A DNA stretch of 64,000 nucleotides from the NCBI RefSeq assembly GCF_001723175.1, contig NC_064655.1:2418001-2482000 (forward strand). The letters are read 5' to 3'. A program made the position numbers and the translations under genes. This DNA comes from Penicillium oxalicum. Lineage: Eukaryota; Ascomycota; Eurotiomycetes; Eurotiales; Aspergillaceae. This document shows, in pieces, positions 11,250-23,563 of the stretch. Under the pieces are notes generated by a model. It was not told the origin of the DNA. It did no database searches and saw only the letters and a list, made by a program, of their open reading frames with translations. Positions within the stretch are counted from its first letter, which is position 1. Each line of letters opens with the position of its first letter.

Positions 11250-12325
11250 TAATTCTATTATTATTATTATAGTCTACCCTTCTAGCGGTAGTCTATTTAG
11301 ATTATCTATATTCCTCTATAGGGTATTCACCTAGATACCTTTAACAGGCTTCTAATCTAGGGTTCGCGATATAATAACTAAATAGGCGCAGTCTTTAGTA
11401 GCATAGCCTTTTCTTCCGCAAAAGAAGTAGTTACCGTTCGGGGTAACCTAATTTAGGCCTTTAGTCTATTCTTTTACCTATTCCTATAGCGATTTACCTC
11501 TCGGAGGTATATACTTCAACGGGAGGTATTCATATTTATCTAACGAGGGTTTTGAAGATTTTCCGGTTATCGTAGTTATAACGCTCGAGAATTAGTAATT
11601 CACAATTTCTAGTTTATAGATTACCTTAGTGAAGGTTCGGAAAAGGTCTAGTACTATAATCTTTACAATATTTTCGTATCTGTTAGAATAATCTGCTAGT
11701 CTAGCAGTACAAAGGTTAGGATATTACTTTGTAATTTATCAAGAAGTAGGGAAACGATTATACCTAGGGCAAGTTAGACTTCTTCTGTTACTTTAGTATA
11801 GGCACTACGAAATTTATACACAAAATCGATTACCGATAGGTAGTTAGCTCGGTAGGTTCGCAGAACCCTAGTCACCTTCTTTTTGCTAGGAATAAAGCTA
11901 GTAGTATAGAGGGCCTTTTTCAAGCTAATAATATATTTATTAGCGAATTCGCATCAATCTCATAGCTTAACTATCGCATCGATATCCTTCGAGATAGATT
12001 GTTAGAGCTATATCTGTATAGTATAGGAGTATTCGACCCAAGTTTCTGCTTCGTCAGATATCACTTTAGGCCTATTACATTTTAGGTTAACGAGGCGATA
12101 GAGTCCTTTCTTTTTAAGGATTTAGTATATATCTCTAAACCAGTCCTCGAAGTCTTCTGTTCTTTCTAACAATTTAAGTAGGTTAAGGGTGAATTCTTTG
12201 GGGGCGCTAGTAAGTTAGTTTACTAGCTAGCCTCGGGATTTCAGGGTAAAGAATTTGCTATAGTCCTCACGAGATACAGGGAATTCTTCAACCCCGGCCG
12301 CTTAGCCGAGATCTTCTTTAGCTAT
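11250..12325 (-). pseudogene. Copia A gag relic
   Basis: The start is placed at 12325, where the conserved ATG of the family reads ATA followed by codons for A-K-E-(D/E) (a G-to-A RIP loss of the start). The frame reads an all-helical Gag with L-K-K-K-G-L-Y-R-L near 12110 and a terminal zinc knuckle at about 11432-11388 (C-G-R-K-G-Y-A-T-K-D-C in the best copy, His read as Tyr). TAG/TAA interruptions sit at Trp and Gln positions. Confidence 0.82.
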
Positions 12326-12539
12326 AGTTAGTATTTAGGAATATAATTAAGGTTTAGGTAAATTTGATGATTTAGGTGATTTAGGTAGGATTTAGGGATA
12401 GAATTTAGTAAGAAGGGAGGTTTGTAGGGGATATATGGTATTGTTGTGTTGTGGTGTGGTTTGAAGTGAGAGATATTAATATTATAGTAGTCCTAGCAAA
12501 CATTAATAGACGCGTCTTTTCTTTTAGTAATATTGAATT

Positions 12540-12700
12540 TGGCTTCCACAGCCTGGTTGAATTTGTTGTATTTGATAAGTTTCTGGCTTCTATAGCCTGG
12601 TTAGATTTGTTGATTTGTATTAGATTTGATGATTTGAATTTAAATTTGGTGATTTGGTGATTTTGGTGATTATGGCTTCTATAGCCGAATTTAATGAATT
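12540..12700 (-). repeat. Copia A leader repeats
   Basis: Three copies of a short motif (ggcttctatagcc or a close variant) lie at 12541, 12585 and 12671. The first two are part of a 44-base tandem unit. The motif is a near-palindrome and lies between the primer-binding site and gag. Other copia copies carry different numbers of the 44-base unit. Confidence 0.75.
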
Positions 12701-12755
12701 TGGTGATTGAAAATTTGAGAACTTGTGGTTTTCACAAATTTAGGCCTCACTATTA

Positions 12756-12772
12756 CGATCGGGCTCATAACC
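12756..12772 (-). promoter_or_regulatory. Copia A primer-binding site (initiator tRNA-Met anticodon-arm type)
   Basis: Directly after the 5' LTR the minus strand reads ggttatgagcccgatcg. Its complement, cgatcgggctcataacc, fits the region of initiator tRNA-Met from the end of the D arm through the anticodon CAT. This is the layout of elements primed by a half tRNA, as known for Drosophila copia, and not of a primer pairing with a tRNA 3' CCA end. The motif is repeated next to every 5' LTR of the family here. Confidence 0.75.
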
Positions 12773-12950
12773 TGATAGACCTACAGGTCTACAAGGCAAG
12801 GAAGCAATCTGGAGGCGAGATAACTGGGATTAGGAAGTCTAAAGAGAAGGAAGAAGAGAGAGAGGGAAAACCCATAAGCGGGAGAAAAACCCTCAAGACA
12901 CATGACCGCTGCTGGGCCTAGCAAACATCTGGAGAGGGCAAACTCTCTCA
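12773..12950 (-). repeat. Copia A 5' LTR
   Basis: Pairs with 6748-6925, which it matches closely; the differences are mostly C/T and G/A. TG...CA ends are intact and it is followed by the TSD aggct. It is one of the less mutated copies. Confidence 0.95.
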
Positions 12951-15650
12951 AGGCTATATAAAATTTAGTAAAACTAATAGACCCTTCTCCTTTCGCAGAA
13001 AATAAGAGTATACGCTAAATTACTACTATTCGGCCTTTATTATTATCTTAAAATATAGTAGGTAGGCCTATCTCGCCTAGTCGCGCTACTCCTAGATTAA
13101 TCTATACGCTTATTACTAATTCCGGCTAAAAAGAACGTCTAATTCTTCGATAACTATAGGAGAATCCTATCTTTCGCGACCGATTAGCGTATCTCTAATC
13201 GGACTTAATTCTAGTAACTAAATTAATATAGAAAAAGGATACGTAAGCCGACTACTATATTTCTAACTAGATTATCCGGAAGGAGTCTTTTTAGATAACG
13301 AAAAATCGCGATAATAAGCTAAAAGTTTAGACTAAGTACCTAATTCGGGACTATCTAAGGTCTTATAATCTTCTCTGATACTAATAAACTATAGTAAAAC
13401 CGTTCGCCGAAGATAGATCGCTAGTCCTATTAATCTATAAGAAAGGTATAGCTTCGAAATATATATATCTTCCTACCTATAGATAACCTTTTCCTAGAAG
13501 AGACTAAATTTCTCCTTATCTTCTACTATCTATATCGTAGCTAATATCTTATAGATTAAACTATCTTTCTAGTAACTACGATCGTATAGATCCTGCTACT
13601 ACTCGGCGAGATAGTTTTATATCCTAAGTAGTATTTTAGTATAATTTCGTAGGTTCTTATCTGTTAAAGAAACTATCCCTTAGATCGTATTCGCTATTTA
13701 TTAGGATATAAGGAGGTCCGTTATATTAATATTAAGATAGCGGAGAGTAGTCTATTTACTAGAGTATATACTCTTCGCGTAGTAAGGAAACGAAATTAGC
13801 CGATATTAATAATCCGGTCGTAGTAGAATATAGAGTAGGTAGTAGGTATAGTCGCGCTATACTAGTTACTAGATACTACTATATTATACGTTTTTAGCCT
13901 ATCTAACCCTTAGTATATACTTTCGCGATTAGTAATACTAGTTATATATATTAAATTCCTCCTCGATTATATCTATTAGACCGCGAGGATAATAGCCGTC
14001 CTAATCGTTACGTAGCTATATAAAAATTAGCACTACTACGCTTCTGTTAACGTTCTAATCCCTCTCTATTTTCTTCCTAAAACTTAGTAGAACCCTTCTA
14101 AAATAGCGAAAACTTATATCCTAAAAAGTTAGATACTATATCTTCTCGAAATTAGATACTAGAGATTTTCGTATCTTAGAAGGGAATCGAAAATAGCTCC
14201 TAAGTTCTTTTCCGGAGGATAGTTTAAACTAGACTTTAAATTCCTTCTTAGCCCTATCCTAGTTACTGAGCTAGGCGTAAAGGTATCGTAAGCGTTATAC
14301 TAGAGTCCTATAATCGATACTATTAGTATAAATATACAAAAGATATACTAGCTAAGTTATATACCCCTTTTAAATCGAATTAGGGCTAATTTCGGTTATA
14401 TTTTCGCGAATAGACCTACTAATAAGCCAAAAAATTACTAGCGCTTCGCGCTTACTTTTAGTATCTAATTTTGTCTTCGGAATCACTTTAGCTAGCCTAG
14501 AAGTATCTATTTTATATCTATAGGGTACTAACTTTAATAAATCTTACGATATCTTCGGTTTCTTAGTAGTGGGCTCTGTTAATAGTTCTAATTTCTGCGA
14601 TTATTTATTATTATATTATCGTTATCGTCGTTACTTAGTTCTAGGCTCTATTTACGCGATTAGATTTCTTCTATAGAAGAAATTCGGCTTCCTTCTAGAT
14701 CCTAGTTTCGCGATAAGATTTCTTCTATAGAAGAAATTTAGCTTTTATCCTTATCTAGAGCTACGCTTTAATCCTTATCTATCTTATCTAAAAGTCGCGG
14801 TATCTAATAGTATTCGTATATAAATCTATCTTTATTAATCGATAGATATTATCTTAATAGTCTTTCTAGCGTTAATTCTGTTAAATCCGGCGATTTATAG
14901 GCGTTATCGAGATTATCTTATATAACCTCTTTAGCTCTTCGGATCCCCCGCCTATATATTTCTTTCTTAAGTCGTTAGAGAATAGCGTTATTAACTCAGA
15001 GCTATATCTCTTCGAAACTAATCCTATACCTTACTAGTTTACTAACCTTTTTAGCGAAAGCTTTTGTTTAGACTCTGATTATAATCTTTTTAGCGTCCTA
15101 TTCTAAGCTTATAGCGCTATATATATTACTTACTAGATATAGTTCTTATTATATTCGTAACGATTAATTACTTCTCTTACTACTATCTAGCTATCCTTAA
15201 AACCTTCCTAAGTCTTATATCCCTTCCAAAATTCGCTATCTTTTACAAAGGTATAGAGTTCGATCGCGACTAAGTCTAAAAATACCTATCGTTTTTCGCA
15301 AATCTTATATAAATAGAACTTTACCGTCTTAGAGACCTAGTCTGTAGGTAGCGTTCGTAATTCTTCGATAATCTTAGCAGGGGAAGTAATTAGTATTAAA
15401 CGATTACTTAGTATCGAAGATATAATATTAAGGTACTAGCTTACGGCGGATATCACAGCCTAGTTTATTATATTAAATTCTTTTACAGAAGAAATTCGTA
15501 GTATTTAGCGAAAATCGTTATAATTTAAGCTCTTCCTAGAGACTTCCCTCCCCTCCTAAAAATCTTACCGTCCCTAGCAAGTTCCTTTTCTATTACCTTT
15601 TAAAATAGTCTTATAAATTACTAAATTTCTAAACAAAGATAAAATTTAGC
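12951..15650 (-). pseudogene. G2 third ORF (ORF3), long protein of unknown function, copy 1
   Basis: Downstream of integrase on the minus strand, a single frame runs for about 890 codons from near 15650 to a TAA-TAA pair at 6741-6743 and 6738-6740, the last codons being cut off by copia A (TSD aggct). I found only TAA and TAG interruptions in the part I translated, and no TGA. I do not recognise the family. Visible features: a mixed charged N-terminal half with no membrane segment; two copies of an F-L-L-x-K-K-S motif 54 bases apart (near 14670 and 14725), each encoded by a perfect palindrome; and a C-terminal third rich in Arg, Tyr and Ile. The same frame recurs at 59680-64000. An env-like role is possible from position, but no fusion or membrane feature is visible. 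It could also be a captured gene. Confidence 0.6.
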
Positions 15651-15789
15651 AAATTTAACAAATTTAATCCGTTTCTAAGAGAAATTAACAAAAATATAAA
15701 TAAATCCGAAATATTCGTATTAAACAGACTAATTAATATATAATATTTTAACAAAGAAAAATATCGAATTAACTTAACCCTATCCCTCT

Positions 15790-17530
15790 CGCGGTAGCCG
15801 TCCTCTTCTGCGCCTTTATATAGTAGGTAGCAATCCGTTCTTAGCCTTAATTCTTTTATCCTTATCTAAATTTCTTTTATCCTAGAGCGCCTAGTAATAA
15901 AATCTTTTTAGCCTACTACTATTAATACTAGCGCTCGCTTTATTTATCTATTAGTAAAGCGTGCTATCTAGTTCTTTAATTTTGTAAGCGCTATTTTTTA
16001 GATCCTTTCTAATTTAATATAGCCCTATCTATCGAAACCGGAGCTTATTTCTAGATATTATATCGTCTTCTAACCTAGTAATATAGAGAAGGACTAAGTC
16101 TTTTTCTTTTAGGAGCGTAATTCGTAGGTTTCTATAAGAGTCGTAATATTCTTTATTCTAAGCTCTCAGTCTTTCAAGCCGTATTATCGTAGCAGAGATA
16201 TCCTAGTCTCGTCTTTTAATTTATTTAGCTCGTAACGTAATTAGATCTGCGCGTATCTCTACCTTTTCCTAGGTAGTATCGACTAGGTAGATATATTTAA
16301 TTCTATTAGTAAGATAGTATCTTATCTATAAATAAATTAGAAGAGTAAGATACTAGTATATATATATAAAGTCGCTCTATTAGTAAGTATCACGGCTAGT
16401 AGCTTTTAGGACTATTTTAGTTTAATACCTTCTAATAGTTTACATCTATTCGTTATTTTAGATAAGGCGTCTTTTAGAGTTCGTATTACTCTCTTAATCG
16501 CCCTATTCGCCTATAGGTTATATACCGAAATTAAAATAGTATCGATATAGTACGATTTTAAAAAATTTTGTATTTCCGAATATATTTTAGGACTAAAATT
16601 TATAATAATCTCCTAAGATACCCTATACCTATAGATAATATCCTCCTAAACGAATCTAGTAGCGCTTTTACTATCTACTTTCTAGAGAATCCTTACTTCT
16701 AGCTATCTACTCGCTAAATCTCTTACTTAGATAACTCCTTTTTAACTATCCTTGTTAGATAGCGGGGTAGTATTAATATACTATTTCTCCTAGATTCGTA
16801 TTAGTCTTACGCTTCTAGCAGATTTATATAGTCTAATAGGATTACGCGCCTAGTATTCGAAGTATACTCGTATAAATTTCGTAGTCTTGTTATATATTCC
16901 TAGCTAATAGTACCGCGTAGCTAATAGGTTATAAGTAGCTTCGCGGCATTTATAGCCTAATTCTTTATATAAGCGCTATAGCGTCTCTTTTTATATCCTA
17001 GTATCGTCTAAAATCCTTCGTATAATTAGATCTCTGCTTTATCCTCTATAAAATATATATTAATCTTAGACTATAAATCTTAAAGCCTTTTTCTTAAACG
17101 TACTAAATTTACTACAAGATATCTTAGCGAGCCTATATAATATTATTAAGAACCTTGTAATTTTCTAAGATTCTTCTAAATATAATCCGTCTAGAATTTC
17201 TGTACTATTAGTCGTTTCTTCTATAGAAGAAATCTCTTAAGAAATAGGAATTTTAACAGAAACTATAGTTTCTACTAGGGAAATTATAACGCGAAGATAA
17301 GAGATTTTAGCTATAATAAATTTTTTAATATCTCTCTCCTTTTCTTGCTCTTCTAATTCTTCTAGCGTAGTAGGCTTCCTAGATAGGCTATTAGCGGTAC
17401 TATTTTTTATCCTAGGAATATACTTTATATTAAAATCGAAGAGCCGAATCTAAGTAAGCTATCGCGTTACTAAAGTACTAGGTAAGTCCGAAGCTAGTCG
17501 ATTTAATTATATTACTAACGTATTAGTATT
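15790..17530 (-). pseudogene. G2 integrase and end of RNase H, copy 1
   Basis: From 17530 leftwards the minus strand reads the end of RNase H (L-F-D-F-N-I-K-Y-I-P then S-L-S-R-K-P-T), a linker, and an integrase N-terminal region (about 17120-16880) with the L-x-K-E-L-G-Y-K-C-R-E-A-T-Y pattern of the zinc-binding domain (His now Tyr). The core continues to about 16430, with Y-N-L-stop-A-N-R ... D-A-L-S-K, typical of this fungal Ty3 lineage. After about 15790 the reading becomes AT-rich and weakly coding for roughly 150 bases before ORF3. Copia H separates this block from the upstream half of pol. Confidence 0.75.
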
Positions 17531-17709
17531 TGATAGACCTATAGGTCTACAAGGCAAGGAAGCAATCTGGAGGCGAGATAACTAGGATTAGGAAGTCTAG
17601 GGAGAAGGAAGAAGAGAGAGAGAGGGAAAACCCACGATAGGGGAAAAACCCTTAAGATATATAACCGCTACTAGGCCTAGCAAATATCTAGAGAGGGCAA
17701 ACTCTCTTA
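17531..17709 (-). repeat. Copia H 3' LTR
   Basis: Begins TG and ends TA (former CA). It is followed by a plus-strand C-run, which is the polypurine tract of the minus-strand element. Confidence 0.93.
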
Positions 17710-17819
17710 TACCCCCCCTAGGACTAGTCAATGTAAATAATAATATATAGTAGTATAATATAATAAAATTTAAGGGGAGGGTTAGTTAGGATCTCTTATA
17801 TAATAATCTAGTACGATTA

Positions 17820-20800
17820 TTTTAAAAATCCTATTAGGCTTAGTTTTGGTAAGTATATTAGCGGTATTATCCTTGCTCGGGATACTAGTTAGTTAGATAA
17901 GGTTCTTTTTAATAAGGTCTCTGATTAAATAGTATCTCGTGCTAATCTAGGATAATTTTGGCTAACTTTAGGGTTTATAACGGTCGTGATAGTATTATCG
18001 GAATCACAAAATAGGGTAATTAGGATATTTTTATCGAATTCTTTATCTTAGTTTAATAGGGGTATAAGTAAAAGGTTAGTAGTAATTTTAGTAAGGTAAA
18101 GTCCCTCTTTCGCTATAGTAAGGTATAGTATTCGGCTATAGTCGATAAGGCTACTACGATATCTTATCTTTTTGAGCTCTATAAGATTAGGGTACTAGCA
18201 AAGAACTAAATATATACTTCGGTAGATTTTCTATCCTCTATATTAGCGTACGATAAGTCGATAAATCCTTCTAGACCCTTTGAGGGTTCTTTTCTAAATA
18301 GGATTCCTAAATTTGTAGTACCTATAAGGTATTATAAAAAACTTTGTACGCTACTATATTATCTTTTCTCGGGTATATATTACGGCGCTATAGTTTAGAT
18401 ACGGTCGCTATAATATCCGGGCGTATTTTGATTAAGAGCTAACCGATCTTTCCTATTATTTTAGTATAGGTACCCTAATCGAATACGTTATCCTCTATTA
18501 GATTATTTAGATAGGGGATTTTCTAAGAGGGATTTATTAGAATTAGCGAAGGATTATAATTTTTATAGCCCTTATTATAGATTAAATTTATTAAATAAGC
18601 CTATTAGCTTATAAAGATATAGCTAGAGGGTTCTTTAATTATATTATATAAGGAATCTTTTAATAGAGGGTCTTTAGTTTTCTTTTATTTAAAAGGCCCT
18701 TTTTTATAGAGTTTAATTAATCCTTATATCTAGTCGCGAGGATATTATCTATATAGATTATAATAAATATAGTATAGTCCTTAGTGAAGATATATAGTTC
18801 GGAGGGGATTAGAGAGAGGCCTAGGCTAGATAGGTTATCTTTAAAAGTTTATACTAGAGGTATCCTGCTTATCGCAATCTATAAAGCGCCTAGTTTAGTA
18901 CGTATACTAGATCTTCTCCTTTTAGGCTAAATTATTTATATCTAGTTAGTTACTTTATAAATATAATACGGTTATTAATAGCGGTATTAAGGTAGGCTCT
19001 AATTATATCCTACTGTTCCTTTTTCTAATTACGGATAGTAGCTATAGTAATAAATAACTTAGCCGATATATCTAAGATAACTAGGGTATATCTTTCGTTA
19101 GGTTAGAAGTCTACGCCTAGACTTTAGCGGTTACTATATATACGACCTATCTAGTACGAATTCTAGGATATATCCTTCGGTATCCTTTTAATATTATAGA
19201 CCTATTTGCCTAGAAGGATTTTAGTACCTTTTAGGGGTTTAGTTACTAAAGTTATTATATTAGATAATTTAAACTTCTTTAATTAGGTCTCTTTAGCTTT
19301 AAGCTATTAATTAGCGAATTAGGATTTTATAGCTTCCCTATAGGTTTAAGGGATTTTAACTATTACCGACTATATTATCTTAGTAGCCGTGCTTAATATA
19401 CTAGGTCTAATTAAGTTATCTTCGGTAGATATAGCGAAGTATAAACTTCCTTTCGTTCTCTCTTTATACTCTTCCTTAACTAGTCCTTTTATAGTATATC
19501 TAACTATTCCTTCTATAAGTTATCTCGGAGTATATCTCTAGGCTTCTTCTTACTAGAGAGATAGAGCGTCTCTAGTCGCTCGTAAATCTAGTTAATATTA
19601 ATAGTATCGATAGGGTCCGCTAATAAAGCTTATAATATTAGGTAGCTATAGAACCTCTAAGGAATTACTACTAGAGGGAGTTATAGTTAAATTAATTAGG
19701 ATAGTATCTTAGACTTTTTAATAGTAGGATTTAGGTTAGATTCTAGTAGGTAGGAATTATCCTAGTATAGTCCTTCTCTTAATTAATAGGATTAGACTAT
19801 CTAGGTTCTAGCGTAAAAAAATTCCTTCCTAGTTAGGAATTAGGTCTCTAGGGATTTAGATTTTAGGATCCGGTAGTATTAGGGCTCTTTTCCTTAGTTA
19901 TATTAGTAAAATTTTGCGATATTAGGAAGGTTATAAAATTAGGATATTTTAGTCTCTAGTATAGTTAGTAGTATATTTAGAGGATTAGAGCGGGTTAGAG
20001 AAAAATTTTCCCTTACTAATTCTAGGTCTTTTAGGAATTAGACTTAAGGAGATAGAAGATTATATCCCCTTCCTCTTTCCTATTAGAGAGGTAGAATTTT
20101 TAGAGTATAGGAAGTTTATAAAATTTAGATTTCTTCGTAGGTATCTAGGCTTATATTAGAGTAGATATTATAGTCGGATCTTTATAGTAGTCGTTATCCG
20201 TGCGTAGTATTTTAGGTAGGCCTATTTAATCGTTTTACGGTTATATTAGTTATCTTTTTAATATTTTAGATCTTTATATTATAGAACCTTTCTTATATAA
20301 TCTTTTAATTCGATTATCTAGGTCTAATAGTAGTAGATAGTTCTTCCTAAAAGTCTATATCTCTTCTGATTATAACTTTTCTCTTACTTAGGTCGTAAAT
20401 CCTATTAGTAGCTATTCTTACTATTATATCTAACTAGGTATCTAATCTATACCCTTAGGGCTATCTTTTTCCTTAGGTTCGTTATTCTTTTAGAATATAG
20501 ATATAGGCTTTAGAATACTAGATACGTAAAAACCCTAAATCGATTAGTTACTTTACCCTAGAGCTATTAGTATTATACTAGTACTTATTCTATCTTTCTA
20601 AAGGGGATAATTTTTTATTTAGTTTAGATTTAGTTTATAATATAGGTAGTAGTAACTATAGCTTTAGGTACAAAAATACGGGAGCTTAGGGCGTAGCTAC
20701 TATAAGGGTTCGGGCCCCCTATATAATAAGATATCTAGAGCTTTTAGTAATACTATTTTATTTATAGGTATAAGGGCGCTTATTAAGAAAGTATAACCCT

Positions 20801-21750
20801 TCTACTTAGCCTATTCTTTAAATTTAAAGAAACTTCTGTCTCTATCTATACGGATTTCGGAAGGCTAAGTACTAGTAGAAGTAAAGATACGCTTTAGTAT
20901 TTAGATTAGGATATCCGAGGCTTAGCCTTTTATCTTTATTAGAATAGCCTATCTAAACCTAGTAGTATCGTTAACTACGATTAGGACGTATAATATATTC
21001 CCGATTCTAAGAGGGGTATATAGCTAGATATTAATATAGATAAATTCCTATAGTATCTTAGAGCGTTTAGTTTTATAGGATACGATCCTCTTAGATTTTA
21101 TAATCTTATAAGCTTTATAATTAAAATATTTATTACTATAGACCTCCTTACCGATTTTATAATAGTTAATTTTTATAATAGACTATCTAATATAATCTAG
21201 ACGGTAATAGGCTACTTCTAGTAAATTATAGTAAAGGAATATACGGTCGCTATAATTAGGAGGGCCTTCTTTTCGTACGCTATAGATAGTTTAATTAAAA
21301 TAGCCTTTAGAAATAGGACACCTCGTTTCCTATATACGTATACTATAATCTTATTTATTATCTAGATTAACAAAAATATTCTCCTAGTCTTTCTAGCCTA
21401 TTTTATAGTCCTTATATATTTAGGTTATAGATAGGAGATTAAAGTTACCTATTAGTATATATTCGTATTATATATTAAGGGTTTTAGTACCTTCTAGAGG
21501 ATTAATTTAATTCGAGTAATTACTTTTCTAAGAGATTAATAGTTCTTCTATTAGAGGTCTAGTATTAATAGCTATAAGGTTACTTTAGAATTTTATAATT
21601 ATATTTCTATTAATATAAATCGAGCGTAATATACCTAAGTTAACGATCTACTTAGTAGAGGGGTTTCTTTTAATTAAGGTATAGTAAGTAGGGATCTAGG
21701 CGGTTAGCGAAGTCGAATTCTACTACTATAAGAATATAGTAGTACTTATC
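17820..21750 (-). pseudogene. Copia H pol relic (protease, integrase, RT, RNase H)
   Basis: Colinear with A. The RT catalytic box Y-I-D-N-I-L-A is at 18744-18755, RNase H lies between about 17860 and 18260, integrase at about 20550-21250 and protease near 21640. Almost every Trp, Gln and many Arg codons are now stops or changed, and small deletions shift the frame several times. Confidence 0.82.
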
Positions 21751-22049
21751 CTCTTCTTTATTAATCTATATTACTATATTTACGCTCGTATTATTATTCG
21801 CGTTATCGCCTATATTACTATCTTCCTCTTTAAGATCCCTTCTATATAGTTAGGATTAGGATTAGGTTCCCTTTAAGGTAATCGAATTCTTGTTCCTATT
21901 ATTCTTTCTAATAGAAATTAGTATTATTAGATTTTAATAGCTCTTCTAAGGATTTTAGAATATTTAGGTAGAATTCTAGGTATTATCTCTGTTCTTCTTA
22001 ATTCTGTTATTATATATTATAGTCTACCCTTCTAGCGGTAGCCTATTTA

Positions 22050-23076
22050 GATTATCTATATTCCTCTATAGGGTATTTACCTAGATACCTTTAATAGGCT
22101 TCTAATCTAAGATTCACGATATAATAACTAAATAGGCGTAGTCCTTAGTAGTATAGCCTTTTCTTCCGTAAAAGAAGTAGTTACTATTCGGGTAACCTAA
22201 TTTAGGCCTTTAGTCTATTCTTTTACCTATTCCTATAGCGATTTACCTCTTAGAGATATATACTTTAATAGAAGGTATTTATATTTATCTAACGAGGATT
22301 TTAAAGATTTTCCGGTTATCGTGGTTATAACGCTCGAGAATTAGTAATTTATAATTTCTAGTTTATAGATTATCTTAGTAAAGATTCGGAAAAGGTCTAG
22401 TACTATAATCTTTATAATATTTTCGTATCTATTAGAATAATCTACTAGTCTAGTAGCTATAAAGGTAAGAATATTACTTTATAATTTATTAAGAAGTAGG
22501 AAAACGATTATACCTAGGGTAAGTTAGACTTCTTCTGTTACTTTAGTATAGGTACTACGAAATTTATATATAAAATCGATTACTAATAGGTAGTTAGCTC
22601 GGTAGGTTTATAGAACCCTAGTTACCTTCTTTTTACTAGGAATAAAGCTAGTAGTATAGAGGGCCTTTTTTAAGCTAATAATATATTTATTAGCGAATTC
22701 GTATCAGAATCTTATAGCTTTGACTATTATCGATATCCTTCGAAATAGATTATTAGAGCTATATCTATATAGTATAGGAGTATTCGACCTAAGTTTCTGC
22801 TTTATCAGATATTATTTTAGGTCTATTATATTTTAGGTTAACGAGACAATAGAGTCCTTTCTTTTTAAGGATTTAGTATATATCTCTAAACTAGTCCTCG
22901 AAGTCTTCTATTCTTTCTAATATTTTAAGTAGGTTAAGAGTAAATTCTTTAGGAGCGCTAGTAAGTTAGTTTACTAGTTAGCCTCGGGATTTCAGGGTAA
23001 AGAACTTACTATAGTCCTCGCGAGATATAGGGAATTCCTTAATACCGGCCGCTTAGCTAAGGTCTTCTTTAGCTAT
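22050..23076 (-). pseudogene. Copia H gag relic
   Basis: The start position (ATG now ATA) is at 23074-23076, by alignment with the other copies. The zinc knuckle lies at about 22185-22140. The family L-K-K-K-G-L-Y motif is near 22860. The frame is heavily interrupted. Confidence 0.78.
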
Positions 23077-23284
23077 AGTTAGTATTTAGGAATATAATAA
23101 TAGAGGTTTAGGTAAATTTGATAATTGAGGTAGGATTTAGAGATAGAATTTAGTAAGAAGGAAGGTTTGTAGGGGATATATAGTATTAGTATATTATAGT
23201 AGGGTTTAAAATAAGAGATATTAATATTATAGTAGTCCTAATAAATATCAACAGACGCGTCTTTCTTTTTGTTGATATTAGATT

Positions 23285-23398
23285 TAGCTTCTATAGCCTA
23301 GTTAATTATATTATATTTAGTGAATTTCTAGCTTCTATAGCCTAGTTAATTATATTATGTTTAGTGAATTTCTAGCTTCTATAGCCTAGTTAAATTTG
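23285..23398 (-). repeat. Copia H leader tandem repeat (44-base unit)
   Basis: The unit starting tagcttctatagcc is repeated at 23285, 23329 and 23373, with a 44-base period. A further isolated motif copy lies near 23466. Element A has one unit fewer and F fewer still, so the array varies in length within the family. Confidence 0.8.
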
Positions 23399-23563
23399 TT
23401 AAATTTATATTAGATTTAATAATTTGAATTTTCAATTTAGTAATTTAGTGATTTTCGTGATTATAGCTTCTATAGCCGAATTTGATAGATTTAGTGATTA
23501 AAAATTTAAGAACTTATAGTTTTCACAAATTTAGGCCTTACTATTACGATCGGGCTCATAACC

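Larger units (their letters stand above)
6748..12950 (-). mobile_element. Complete Ty1/copia element A, inserted in G2 (TSD aggct)
   Basis: A 6203 bp element with 178 bp LTRs (6748-6925 and 12773-12950) that keep the TG...CA ends, flanked by the 5 bp duplication aggct (6743-6747 and 12951-12955). The other G2 copy has the uninterrupted site at 59680-59684, which proves the insertion. Minus-strand order is 5' LTR, tRNA-like primer site, leader with short repeats, gag, protease, integrase, RT, RNase H, polypurine tract, 3' LTR, the Ty1/copia gene order. LTRs and leader keep more CpA/TpG than the coding interior. All frames are broken by RIP stops. Confidence 0.93.

Noticed and set aside
12451..12660. 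A 69-codon plus-strand frame in the leader of copia A
   Set aside because: It covers the repeated non-coding leader antisense to the element, is closed in other copies and consists of low-complexity Phe/Asp/Leu codons.
12756..12772. A tRNA-Met gene fragment
   Set aside because: Only the anticodon-arm complement is present, always directly next to an LTR, so it is a primer-binding site and not a tRNA gene.
15540..15560. A possible internal polypurine tract before ORF3 (gaggggaggga on the minus strand)
   Set aside because: It can be read as coding sequence in the ORF3 frame (E-G-R-E), no LTR-like start follows it, and only one copy is in the window.
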